This document shows, in pieces, positions 15,320 through 23,593 of a DNA stretch of 64,000 nucleotides. This DNA is from JACKII01 sp965222315. Lineage in GTDB: Bacteria; Pseudomonadota; Alphaproteobacteria; Bin95. The notes beneath the pieces were generated by a model that searched no databases, was not told the DNA's origin, and was given only the letters and a program-made list of their open reading frames with translations. The stretch covers positions 868,001 to 932,000 of the forward strand of contig OZ244951.1 in assembly GCA_965222315.1 (NCBI GenBank), in the 5' to 3' direction. How positions within the stretch are numbered: the stretch's first letter is position 1; the number at the start of each line of letters is the position of its first letter. The translations under genes were made by a program, and so were the position numbers.

Positions 15320-16729
15320 CTACCCTAATACCTTGCCGGGGTTCATGATATTCTTCGGGTCGAGCGCCGCCTTCACCGCGCGCATGGTGCGCAGTTCCAC
15401 CGGGTCCTTGTAGGCCAGCATCTGCGGAATCTTGCGGCTGCCGATGCCATGCTCGGCGGAGAAGCTGCCGCCATAGCGCTTCACGCAGGAGAACATGGCG
15501 TCCTCCAGCTTGGCCACCGTCTCGGCGTCGAAATACGGCTGGCCCGGTCCCGGCTGCACGCTGACGTGCAGGTTGCCATCGCCGATATGGCCGAAACCCA
15601 TGGGGAAGCAGTCCGGCACCACCGCGCGGCACGATTGGATGAAGTCCTCGTGGAAGGCGTCCACGTCCGACAGCGCGACGCTGAGGTCGTGGGAGAGGCG
15701 CGGGCCGATATGGCGGCTCGCCTCCGGCAGCATCTCGCGCAGATCCCAAAGCTGCTGGCTCTGCGCCTCCGACTGGGCAATGACCACGTCGATGGCGAGG
15801 CCCTCTTCCAGCGCCTCGCCCAGCACTTCCTCGATGGCGGCGTTGATATCGACAATCTTGCTGGTCGCCGAAATCTCCAGCAGCAGGTACCACTCATAGG
15901 GCTGGTCGAACGGGTCGCGCGTGCCTTCGATATAGGTGGTAACGTTCTCCACATGGCTACGGTGGATCAGTTCGCCCGCCGTCACCTGGTCGCCGGTCGC
16001 CGCCCGCACCTTGTTCAGCAGGGTCAGCGCCACGGCCATGCTGGGCACGGCGCAGATCGCAGTGCCCTTGTCCACGAAGCCCGGATAGATTTTCAGCGTG
16101 GCCGCCGTGATGACGCCCAGTGTGCCCTCCGCGCCGATGAAATATTGTTTCAGGTCGTAGCCGGTGTTGTCTTTCTTCAGCCGCTTCAGGCCTCGATAGA
16201 TCTCGCCGTCCGGTAGCACCACTTCCAGGCCCAGCACCTGCTCGCGGGTGTTGCCGTATTTCAGCACGTTCACGCCGCCCGCATTGGTGGAGATATTGCC
16301 GCCGATCATGCAGGAGCCTTGCGCGCCCAGCGAGAGCGGAAAGAAGCAGCCGGCATCCTTCGCCGCCTTCTGTACATTCTGGAGGATCACGCCGGCCTCG
16401 ACCGTCATGGTCATGCCTTCGGTATCGACGGCGCGCACCTGGTTCATGCGGTCGAGCGAGAGCACCAGCGTGTTGCTGTTCGGCCAGGGCGTGCCGCCGC
16501 CGCACAGGCCGGTGTGCCCGCCCTGGGGCACGATGCCAATTTCGTTCTCATAGCAATATTTGACGATCTTGGAGACTTCCTCGACCGTCATCGGCCGCGC
16601 GACGCCGATACAGGAGCCGGAGAACTTCGTGCTCCAGTCCATGGTGTAGCGTTCGGTCGGTTCGGACCAGGCGCCGGGGCTGAGTTGATCGACAAGCGGC
16701 TGCAGGATGTCGGGCGCACCGTCTGGCAT
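15320..16729 (-). CDS. FAD-binding oxidoreductase, GlcD / D-2-hydroxyacid dehydrogenase type
   Basis: This 469-residue protein has the PCMH-type FAD-binding domain (PQGGHTGLCGGGTP at about residues 68-81, then SMIGGNISTNAGG-like and GAEGTLGVIT) and the C-terminal FAD-linked oxidase domain ending SRKIPQM...NIMNPGKVL. The arrangement is that of D-lactate, D-2-hydroxyglutarate and glycolate (GlcD) dehydrogenases. It stands alone, without GlcE or GlcF next to it. A GlcF-like gene is at 47455, so a functional partnership at a distance is possible. D-2-hydroxyglutarate dehydrogenase is an equally good reading. Confidence 0.88.
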   Translation of the reverse strand: MPDGAPDILQPLVDQLSPGAWSEPTERYTMDWSTKFSGSCIGVARPMTVEEVSKIVKYCYENEIGIVPQGGHTGLCGGGTPWPNSNTLVLSLDRMNQVRAVDTEGMTMTVEAGVILQNVQKAAKDAGCFFPLSLGAQGSCMIGGNISTNAGGVNVLKYGNTREQVLGLEVVLPDGEIYRGLKRLKKDNTGYDLKQYFIGAEGTLGVITAATLKIYPGFVDKGTAICAVPSMAVALTLLNKVRAATGDQVTAGELIHRSHVENVTTYIEGTRDPFDQPYEWYLLLEISATSKIVDINAAIEEVLGEALEEGLAIDVVIAQSEAQSQQLWDLREMLPEASRHIGPRLSHDLSVALSDVDAFHEDFIQSCRAVVPDCFPMGFGHIGDGNLHVSVQPGPGQPYFDAETVAKLEDAMFSCVKRYGGSFSAEHGIGSRKIPQMLAYKDPVELRTMRAVKAALDPKNIMNPGKVLG

Positions 16730-17001
16730 GGGGATTTCCTCTGAATCTCAGGCGTTATTTCAGGCTTTGCGGTAAGCTAGCATGCAGGCCGGACAAGCCA
16801 AAGGGGGATGTGGGCAGGCGCTCAGACTTTCGGCCACGGGGCGTTAAGCTTCGGTAAAGCCAATCAATGCCAGGAGGCACCGCCATCCCCGCCACCCATT
16901 GTGCGGCCGACAATCCGGATTGCCGGGCGGTTGTTCAGGGCCGGCTTGCGAGCCAAGCCGCCGCGGTCAGCAGGATGCCAAAAAAACCAAACTACTAGCA
17001 T

Positions 17002-17095
17002 CACCCTTCGACAGGCTCAGGGTGAAACTAAATGCTCTTGTCGTGTTTTAGATGCCGAAGCGCTTAGCCCTTCATCCTGAGCCTGTCGAAGGATG
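17002..17095. repeat. Inverted pair of REP-like palindromes
   Basis: The 411-bp gap at 16730-17140 contains CACCCTTCGACAGGCTCAGG plus five more bases at 17002-17026, and its reverse-orientation relative at 17071-17095 (ttcatcctgagcctgtcgaa then ggatg). Each unit can form a short hairpin (CACCCT/AGGGTG in the first). The same pair recurs at 47376-47440. Nothing else of note was seen in the gap. Confidence 0.75.
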
Positions 17096-17140
17096 GCTTT
17101 TTGGTCCGGCAAAATACTTTTCCGCAGCCTGCCACAGCCC

Positions 17141-18937
17141 TCACGCCTCTACCGCAAACTCCTTCGCCGCCGCAAACTGTAGGGCATGCAGCTTGGCGTA
17201 GAGCCCGCCTTGCTCCAGCAGTTCCGCGTGGCTGCCGGATTGCACCACCCGGCCCCGGTCCATCGCGTGGATCACGTCGGCATTCACCACGGTGGAAAGC
17301 CGGTGGGCGATCACAATGGTGGTGCGGCCCTGCATCAGCGTTTCCAGTGCCCGCTGGATCTGCCGTTCCGACTCGGTGTCGAGCGCGCTGGTCGCTTCGT
17401 CCAGCAGCAGGATCGGCGCGTTCTTCAGGATGGCCCTGGCAATGGCGATCCGCTGGCGCTGTCCGCCGGAAAGGCGCAGGCCCTGTTCCCCGACGACGGT
17501 CTCGTAGCCTTGCGGCAATGCCTCGACAAAGTCTGCCGCTGCCGCTGCCGCTGCCGCTGCCCGGATTTCGTCGTCAGTCGCATCCCAGCGTCCATAGCGG
17601 ATATTGTTTGCGACCGTATCGTCGAACAGCATCACCTCCTGGCTGACCAGCGCGATGCTGTCCCGCAGGGAATGAAGCGTCACATCCCGCACGTCATGGC
17701 CGTTCACGACCACCCGGCCTTCCGTCACTTCATAGAAGCGTGGGATCAGGTTGAGGACGCTGGACTTGCCAGCGCCGGACGGGCCGACCAGCGCTGTCGT
17801 CTTGCCGGCAGGGGCCTCCAGGGTGACGCCTTCGAGCGCGTGGCCGTCACCCTCGCCATAGCGCAGTGAGACATTCTCCAGTCGCACCGCCCCCGTCTCT
17901 CGCGGCAGGGCTGGAGCGCCGGGCTTGTCCGCGATGTTCGGCTGTTGATCCATCAGGTTGAACACCCGGTCGGCAGCGGCCAGGCCCTCCTGAATGCGCG
18001 CCGTCATCCGGCCAAGCACCCGCAGCGGCTGGTAGGCCAGCATCAGCGCCGTGATGAACGAGAAGAATGCGCCCGGCGTCGTCTCCCCGCCGATCACGCG
18101 CGAACCGCCATAAAGAATGACGGCCGCAATCGCGATTCCAGCAAACAGGTCTGTCGCCGGCTGTGTTGCGGAGCGCGCCTTGGCCGAGCGGTAGTTGAGG
18201 TGGAACAGGCTCTCGATCACGCCGGAAGCACGCCGTTCCTCCTGCGTTTCCATCTGGAAGGCCTTGACCGTGCGGATGCCCTGGAAGCTCTGGGCGAGCT
18301 GGGTGGTCAGGTCGCCCATCTCCTCCTGTGTCTGCCGTGTCAGCTGCCGCACCTTCTTGCCGAGCAATTGGATGGGGTAGGAGCTGAGAGGAGCCACCAC
18401 AAACGCAATCGTTGCCAGCAGCCATTCCTGATAGAACATGAGCCCCACCAGAAAGATGATGGTCAGGCTGTCCCGCCCGATCACCACCACCGCATCCGAC
18501 ACGGCAAAGCGCATCATGTTAATGTCGTAGGTAAAGCGCGAGAGCAGGGTCGCCGAATGATCGGTCTGGAGGGTGGCGACGTCCTGGTGCAGCAGATGCC
18601 GGAACAGCCGTTTCTGGGTGTCCGCGATGATCCGCTGCCCGGTATAGGCTATCAGCAGGTCCTGGCCATAGGTCGCGAGGCTGCGCACCATGAAGGTCAG
18701 GAAGACCGCAACGCCGATCCAGACCAGCAGGCTGTCGTCCTGCTTGACGAACAGCTCGTTGATCACCGGGTCGATCAGCCAGGCAGTCAGGGCGGTTGTG
18801 CCGGCCACGACCGACATCATCAAGCCCGCGATGATCAGGCGTTTCTTGTGATGCTGCACCGACTCGCGCCATAGCCGCCGCATCAGCGGAATACTGTTGC
18901 GGTCGATGGGCAGTTTGGTTCGCTCGGGCTCGGCCAT
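17141..18937 (-). CDS. ABC exporter, MsbA-like half transporter
   Basis: The 598-residue protein fuses a six-helix membrane domain (about residues 30-330) to an ATPase domain. Walker A is GPSGAGKS at 385-392, the signature LSGGQ at 489-493, and Walker B ILLLDE at 509-514. It is closest in pattern to lipid A/phospholipid flippase MsbA, acting as a homodimer in the inner membrane. A run of nine alanines (460-468) replaces the usual mixed AAKAAxA helix and is encoded by a repeated GCCGCT hexamer (17535-17561). It is divergent from the phosphatase at 19095. The exported substrate is not provable from the sequence. Confidence 0.88.
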   Translation of the reverse strand: MAEPERTKLPIDRNSIPLMRRLWRESVQHHKKRLIIAGLMMSVVAGTTALTAWLIDPVINELFVKQDDSLLVWIGVAVFLTFMVRSLATYGQDLLIAYTGQRIIADTQKRLFRHLLHQDVATLQTDHSATLLSRFTYDINMMRFAVSDAVVVIGRDSLTIIFLVGLMFYQEWLLATIAFVVAPLSSYPIQLLGKKVRQLTRQTQEEMGDLTTQLAQSFQGIRTVKAFQMETQEERRASGVIESLFHLNYRSAKARSATQPATDLFAGIAIAAVILYGGSRVIGGETTPGAFFSFITALMLAYQPLRVLGRMTARIQEGLAAADRVFNLMDQQPNIADKPGAPALPRETGAVRLENVSLRYGEGDGHALEGVTLEAPAGKTTALVGPSGAGKSSVLNLIPRFYEVTEGRVVVNGHDVRDVTLHSLRDSIALVSQEVMLFDDTVANNIRYGRWDATDDEIRAAAAAAAAADFVEALPQGYETVVGEQGLRLSGGQRQRIAIARAILKNAPILLLDEATSALDTESERQIQRALETLMQGRTTIVIAHRLSTVVNADVIHAMDRGRVVQSGSHAELLEQGGLYAKLHALQFAAAKEFAVEA

Positions 18938-19094
18938 CTACTATCCGGTTCAATATCGGTAGGCGCGGGTTCTACCCGGTTCGCGCCAGGGCGGCAAACA
19001 TGCTGGCGCGAAGGCAACGTTGTGCCGCGCTGACAAACGCGCTATGCGCCCTATCTGACTAGCTGTCGCCGCTCCCGGCGTGAGAGACTGATCG

Positions 19095-19793
19095 TTGACC
19101 GCTGCCAGAGACATCCCGACCATCGCCCCTGCCGCCCCGCCCGTCGCGGGCCGGGACCGTCTGCGCGCGTGGATGGACCTGACCTTTGTCGATCATGGTT
19201 TTATCCGCGATATCTACTGCAACCGGCACAAGGTCGGCGAGAAGCTCTGGCGCTCGGCGCAGCCGGGGCCGGCGCATCTGCGCTGGGCAAAACGGCACGG
19301 CATCAAAACCATCCTGAACCTGCGTGGCCGCCGCGATACCTGCGGCGCCTATCAGTTGGAACGCGATGCCGCCGCAGCATTGGGGTTGGCTCTGATCAAT
19401 TTTCCCTGCCGCAGCCGCGGCATGCCGGAAAAGTCGACCTTGCGCGGCGCTGCCAAGCTGTTTTCCGAAATGGACTATCCTGTCCTGATGCACTGCAAGT
19501 CCGGCGCGGACCGGGCCGGTTTCTTCGCCGCCCTCTATCTCCACCTGCACGAGGGCAAGCCGGTCAGCGAAGCCATGGGCCAGCTATCGATCCGTTATGG
19601 CCATGTGAAGGCCGCCAAGACCGGCATGCTCGACCGCTTCCTGGAGCGCTATGCAGCCGACACCGGCGGCAACGATCCCGACCGGTTCTTGCCGTGGGTG
19701 GAGGAGGTCTACGACCCTGCCGCCTTCGCTGCGGACTTTCAAACCTCCCGCGCCGGTTCGTTTATCGTGGACCGGGTTCTGAAGCGGGAATAG
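19095..19793 (+). CDS. Protein-tyrosine/dual-specificity phosphatase family protein
   Basis: This 232-residue protein carries the Cys-based phosphatase loop HCKSGADRAG with Cys134 and Arg140 (CX5R), preceded by a conserved KTILNLRGRR strand. It belongs to the bacterial DSP-like phosphatases, some of which act on phospholipid or phosphoinositide substrates. The only in-frame start that keeps the whole domain is TTG at 19095. An ATG at 19170 (MDLTFVDHG) is a good alternative with a 25-residue shorter N-terminus. It is divergent from the MsbA-like exporter, which may hint at an envelope lipid role, though that is inference. Confidence 0.8.
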   Translation: MTAARDIPTIAPAAPPVAGRDRLRAWMDLTFVDHGFIRDIYCNRHKVGEKLWRSAQPGPAHLRWAKRHGIKTILNLRGRRDTCGAYQLERDAAAALGLALINFPCRSRGMPEKSTLRGAAKLFSEMDYPVLMHCKSGADRAGFFAALYLHLHEGKPVSEAMGQLSIRYGHVKAAKTGMLDRFLERYAADTGGNDPDRFLPWVEEVYDPAAFAADFQTSRAGSFIVDRVLKRE

Positions 19794-19857
19794 GGCAGGG
19801 GAGCCATGGGTTTCACGCATTGACCCAATTCCCGCCGCCCCGAACCCGGTGCTTGTT

Positions 19858-20400
19858 TCAAGCCGCCACCCGCTGAAACGGCTTGTCGATCGGTGTGCCG
19901 ACCAAGTGATTGGCATAGTTGGAAAGCGTCTTCCACGCGATGCCGGTGACCACTTCCAGCGCCTGTTGCTGGGTGTAGCCAGCCTGGATGAAGGCCGCGA
20001 GGTCTTCCTGGTCCGCCCAACCACGCTTGCGCACCAGCGTATCGACAAACGCCCGGAACGCTTCGAGCTTCGGGTCGTCGATAGGGCCGCCGGCAGAGGC
20101 CGCTTCAATCGCCTGGGCCGGCAATTTTGCGGCCTGCGCTGCCGGCCGGTGTGCCGCCAGGCAATAGCCGCAATCGTTGGCATGGCTGGCAGCCAGCGCC
20201 AGCACCTGCCGTTCTTGGTTGCTGAGGCTGGATGTTTCCAGAATATTTGCGAGGGTCAAATAGCCATTGAGAGCGGCGGGGGCCTCCGCCAGAGCACCCA
20301 ACAGGTTCGGCACAAACCCGTACTTGTCCTGCACGGTCTCCAGGGAAGATTGGGCGGGGGCCGGAGCAGACGCTACCGAATGGATTGTAAACTCGCTCAT
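19858..20400 (-). CDS. AhpD-like carboxymuconolactone decarboxylase family protein
   Basis: The 180-residue product shows the CMD/AhpD pattern: VQDKYGFVPNLLG, LALAASHANDCGYCLAAH with the redox pair CxxC plus a downstream His, and a C-terminal NYANHLVGTPID. Members of this branch are often found with oxidative-stress functions. GGAGA stands 6 nt before the ATG at 20400; an upstream in-frame extension overlaps the palindrome and is rejected. A perfect 13-bp inverted repeat (20470-20506) lies about 70 nt upstream and may be its operator. It is downstream of the FrnE-like gene on the same strand. Confidence 0.88.
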   Translation of the reverse strand: MSEFTIHSVASAPAPAQSSLETVQDKYGFVPNLLGALAEAPAALNGYLTLANILETSSLSNQERQVLALAASHANDCGYCLAAHRPAAQAAKLPAQAIEAASAGGPIDDPKLEAFRAFVDTLVRKRGWADQEDLAAFIQAGYTQQQALEVVTGIAWKTLSNYANHLVGTPIDKPFQRVAA

Positions 20401-20469
20401 AAGAGGTCTCCTTGTCGCTAGCAGTGTCGCTTTGCACTGCGGTAGGAGACATATGGGAGCGCTCTGAAA

Positions 20470-20506
20470 TCGCAATAGTCAGGAGAATAACCTCTGACTA
20501 TTGCGA
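20470..20506. promoter_or_regulatory. Perfect inverted repeat upstream of the AhpD-like gene
   Basis: TCGCAATAGTCAG at 20470-20482 is inverted exactly against CTGACTATTGCGA at 20494-20506, with an 11-nt spacer. Read on the minus strand it stands between the FrnE-like stop and the AhpD-like start and has no T-run after it, so an operator is more likely than a terminator. Confidence 0.6.
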
Positions 20507-20524
20507 ATTATGCAAAAATAGCGG

Positions 20525-21172
20525 CTACTCTGCTGCTGCCTGGCCGGCGGTGATCAGGTCGAAGAGCGGCATGAAGTATTCCGGCTCCTGCGCCCCGCTG
20601 ACGGCGTAGGCCCCGTCTACGATGAAGCAGGGCACACCCTGGATGCCCATGCGCCGGGCCGCGGCGTCTTCCGCGACCACGGCGTCATGATGTTCGTTCG
20701 TCGCGAGGAAGGCTTCCGCTGCCTTGGGATCAAGGCCGGCGGCTTCCGCCGCCTCTGCCAAAATGGATGGCTTGCCCAGGTCAGCGCCATTCAGGAAATA
20801 GGCCTGGAACAGGTTCTCGACCAGCGCCCCTTGAGGGTCCGTGCCTTCCTGCTCCGCCGCCCAGGCGATCAACCGGTGCGACATGACGGTGTTCGGGGTG
20901 CGGGTCATCAGGTCGAAGCGGAAATCCAAGTCTTCCGTCAGGCCGACTTCGCGGATGTTGGCATAAATGCGTTGGGCATCGCTCGCGCCGAACTTGGCCT
21001 TCAGGTACTCCTCCCGCGCGACACCGGCAGCTGGCATCCAGGGATTGAGCTGAAAGGCGCGCCAATGCACGCTCGCCTCCACGTCGGGGCGCTGGGCGAG
21101 GGCTTTCTCCAGCCGCCGCTTGCCGATATAGCACCAGGGGCAAATGGTGTCGGAATAGATGTCGATGCGCAT
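20525..21172 (-). CDS. DsbA-family oxidoreductase, FrnE-like
   Basis: The 215-residue protein has the thioredoxin-fold DsbA/FrnE pattern: MRIDIYSDTICPWCYIGKRR with the CPWC active site at residues 11-14, an inserted helical domain with NTVMSHRLIAWA, and a late cis-Pro loop GVPCFIVDG. FrnE-type proteins are cytosolic disulfide isomerases, some linked to stress tolerance or polyketide oxidation. No signal peptide is present. The ATG at 21172 begins exactly at the domain and has GGAGA upstream. It is divergent from the SDR at 21275 and codirectional with the AhpD-like gene. Confidence 0.9.
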   Translation of the reverse strand: MRIDIYSDTICPWCYIGKRRLEKALAQRPDVEASVHWRAFQLNPWMPAAGVAREEYLKAKFGASDAQRIYANIREVGLTEDLDFRFDLMTRTPNTVMSHRLIAWAAEQEGTDPQGALVENLFQAYFLNGADLGKPSILAEAAEAAGLDPKAAEAFLATNEHHDAVVAEDAAARRMGIQGVPCFIVDGAYAVSGAQEPEYFMPLFDLITAGQAAAE

Positions 21173-21274
21173 GGGAGGTCTCCCCAAAGAGCTTGCGTTC
21201 GGCAGACCTTGCGGGGCATAGCCACGCCGGTCAAGTCTAGCCCCGCCGCACCGCATGCAAAGGACCCGTGAGCC

Positions 21275-22081
21275 ATGCCAACTTCCGACATCTCAACCGA
21301 TCCCGCCCAGCAGTTCCGCCTGGATGGCAAGGTTGCGCTGGTGACCGGTGCCTCCCGCGGCCTGGGACGGGGCTTTGCCGAGGCGCTGGCCGCGGCGGGT
21401 GCTACCGTCGCCCTCGCAGCCCGGAATACTGACGTCCTGGAAGAGGTCCGCGCCGGGATCGAGGCGGCGGGCGGCAAGGCGTTCACGGTCAAGCTGGACG
21501 TGACCGTAAAGGCGGAGGCTGAGGCGGCCGTCGCCACCTGCCTGGAGCAGGGGGGCGGGCTCGACATCCTGGTGAACAATTCCGGCATCGCCGTCACCCG
21601 CCGCCTGCTTGATGTGAGCGAGGAGGATTGGTCCTCCGTCCTCGACACCAACCTGACCGGCGCCTGGTTCGTGGCCCAGGCGGCGGCGCGGGCCATGGTC
21701 GCGCGGTTCAAGGAGACCGGCGAAACAGGCTCCATCGTCAACATCTCGTCGCTGCTGGGCATCCGCACCAATCCGGGCGTCATCGCCTACAACGCGGCCA
21801 AGGCCGGGCTGGACATGATCACCCGCCAGATGGCGAGTGAACTGGCCCGCAATGGCGTACGTGTGAACTCGCTCGCGCCCGGCTACATCCTGACCGATCT
21901 GAATCGCGCCTATTTCGAAAGCGAGCCGGGACAGGCCCTGACCGCCCGCGTGCCCATGCGGCGCCTGGGATTGCCGGACGACCTGACCGGGCCCCTGCTC
22001 TTTCTCTGTTCGGACGCTTCCCAGTACGTCACCGGCCAGGTGCTGGTCGTCGACGGAGGCCATGCCGTCGCGGGCGTCTGA
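21275..22081 (+). CDS. Short-chain dehydrogenase/reductase
   Basis: This 268-residue classical SDR has the cofactor motif TGASRGLG near residue 25, NNSG in the mid part, a catalytic Ser in INISS and the Tyr-x-x-x-Lys pair in YNAAKAG. The C-terminal YVTGQVLVVDGG is typical. It most likely oxidises or reduces a small alcohol or sugar-type substrate with NAD(P). It is divergent from the FrnE-like gene and ends 3 nt before the convergent MFS gene. Substrate not assignable. Confidence 0.92.
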   Translation: MPTSDISTDPAQQFRLDGKVALVTGASRGLGRGFAEALAAAGATVALAARNTDVLEEVRAGIEAAGGKAFTVKLDVTVKAEAEAAVATCLEQGGGLDILVNNSGIAVTRRLLDVSEEDWSSVLDTNLTGAWFVAQAAARAMVARFKETGETGSIVNISSLLGIRTNPGVIAYNAAKAGLDMITRQMASELARNGVRVNSLAPGYILTDLNRAYFESEPGQALTARVPMRRLGLPDDLTGPLLFLCSDASQYVTGQVLVVDGGHAVAGV

Positions 22082-22084
22082 CCG

Positions 22085-23398
22085 TCAGTCCGCCTGCGCC
22101 TCCGTCTGCACTTCCGCCAGGGCATAGGCGAACGGTGTCGCCGCCAGGCACATCGCCGCCAGCGCCGCGAGCGTCCAGGCCGGCCCGGCCCAATCCGCCA
22201 GCAGGCCGAACGCGCCGCCTGCCAGCAACACCCCGCCGATCACGGTATTGGAAAGTGCGGTGTAGCGCGCACGCTCGTCGTCGTCGGCCATGTCCGTCAG
22301 GTGGGTCTTGCGCCCGATCCGGACCCCTTCATAGGCGATTTGGGCGGCAAAGATTGCCGCCATGGCCCCCGCGACACCACCGAGCCCGCCCGTCGCGAGC
22401 CCGACACCCGCCGCTATCGCCAGCGTCACCGCCGCGGTCAGGCCAGCGCCGATAAGGGTGAGGCGGCTCGACCGGTCGGAAAGGCGCCCCCATACATAAG
22501 CCGAGAAGATGGAGGCCGCGGCCGACGCGATCATCAGAGGGCCCAACGTGCCCAGACTCGCCTCACCCTTTCCACCAACCGCGCCGCCGCTGCTCGACAA
22601 CATCACGATGAAGGGCGGGGCGAAGGCGGTGGCGGCCAGCAGCGCCCGTGCGCCGATGAACCGCCGCAGCATCGGGTCGTCGCGGAGCGGCGTCACCAGT
22701 GATGCCAGGTCTTGCCCCTCGCCGTCCTCGTCGCGCTCCCGTTCCTGCAATGCCAGAAACAGCGCCGCCGCGAACAGCCAGAGAACGCCCGCGACCGCAA
22801 TAGCGAGCGCGATGGCGGTGACAGTCAGCGGCACCACGCCCAAGGCCAGCAGCGCGGCGAACGACAGCACCAATGTCGAGGCGACGCTGCCCGCCGCGCC
22901 GCTCAGCGATCCCCGCCGTCCCTTTGGTATGGTGCGGGCGAGCGCATCCTTGTGGCTGATCGAGCACGCCGCGCGAGCCATCGCCAGCAGCGCCAGGCAG
23001 GCAAGGACCACCCACCCGGCCACCGGGCCTTCCAGCATGAACGCTGCCGCGGCAATCGCAAGCGCCGCCAGCCCTTGCAGCGCGCTGCCGATGGCCCAAA
23101 ACCGCTTGCGGGTACGCGCATGATGCAGCCAGCTGGTCAGTAGCAATTGCGGCAGCAGCGAGCCCGCCTCCCGTACCGGCACCAGCAGCCCAAGGACCAA
23201 CCCGCCCGCGCCGAGCGCGTTCACGAGCCACGCCAGCACCAGCTTCGGGTCGATCAGACCGTCCGCCAGCTTGGTCGCGGACAGGGCGGTAACGTGGATC
23301 AGGCCGTTGGCGGCCTCCGCCTTGTCCGGACGGTCGCCGTCATCGCGCGCCGCAGCGCTCAGCCGGGTGTAGAGGCGGGCGGTCAACGAATTGCTCAT
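22085..23398 (-). CDS. MFS transporter
   Basis: A 437-residue protein with about twelve hydrophobic segments in two halves joined by a charged loop (QERERDEDGEGQD, near residue 220). The pattern is that of a major facilitator superfamily permease. The ATG at 23398 is used; a TTG one codon earlier is also possible. It converges on the SDR gene with a 3-nt gap. No substrate clue is visible. Confidence 0.82.
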   Translation of the reverse strand: MSNSLTARLYTRLSAAARDDGDRPDKAEAANGLIHVTALSATKLADGLIDPKLVLAWLVNALGAGGLVLGLLVPVREAGSLLPQLLLTSWLHHARTRKRFWAIGSALQGLAALAIAAAAFMLEGPVAGWVVLACLALLAMARAACSISHKDALARTIPKGRRGSLSGAAGSVASTLVLSFAALLALGVVPLTVTAIALAIAVAGVLWLFAAALFLALQERERDEDGEGQDLASLVTPLRDDPMLRRFIGARALLAATAFAPPFIVMLSSSGGAVGGKGEASLGTLGPLMIASAAASIFSAYVWGRLSDRSSRLTLIGAGLTAAVTLAIAAGVGLATGGLGGVAGAMAAIFAAQIAYEGVRIGRKTHLTDMADDDERARYTALSNTVIGGVLLAGGAFGLLADWAGPAWTLAALAAMCLAATPFAYALAEVQTEAQAD

Positions 23399-23593
23399 CA
23401 AGAATATCGGGTGCGGCCGCTATAAGCGGTCAATCGCCCGCCTCGGTTTCGGATAATATCTACGTTCCTACGCCACTGCTTCGATTCGGATCAATATATC
23501 GCAAGGATTCTGCCCACGCCGGTCAAGGCTCGCCAACCCGGCAAAATCGGCTAGACTTCGCGTCGGTGCCCAACGCCACAGGAGCCCGCCACC

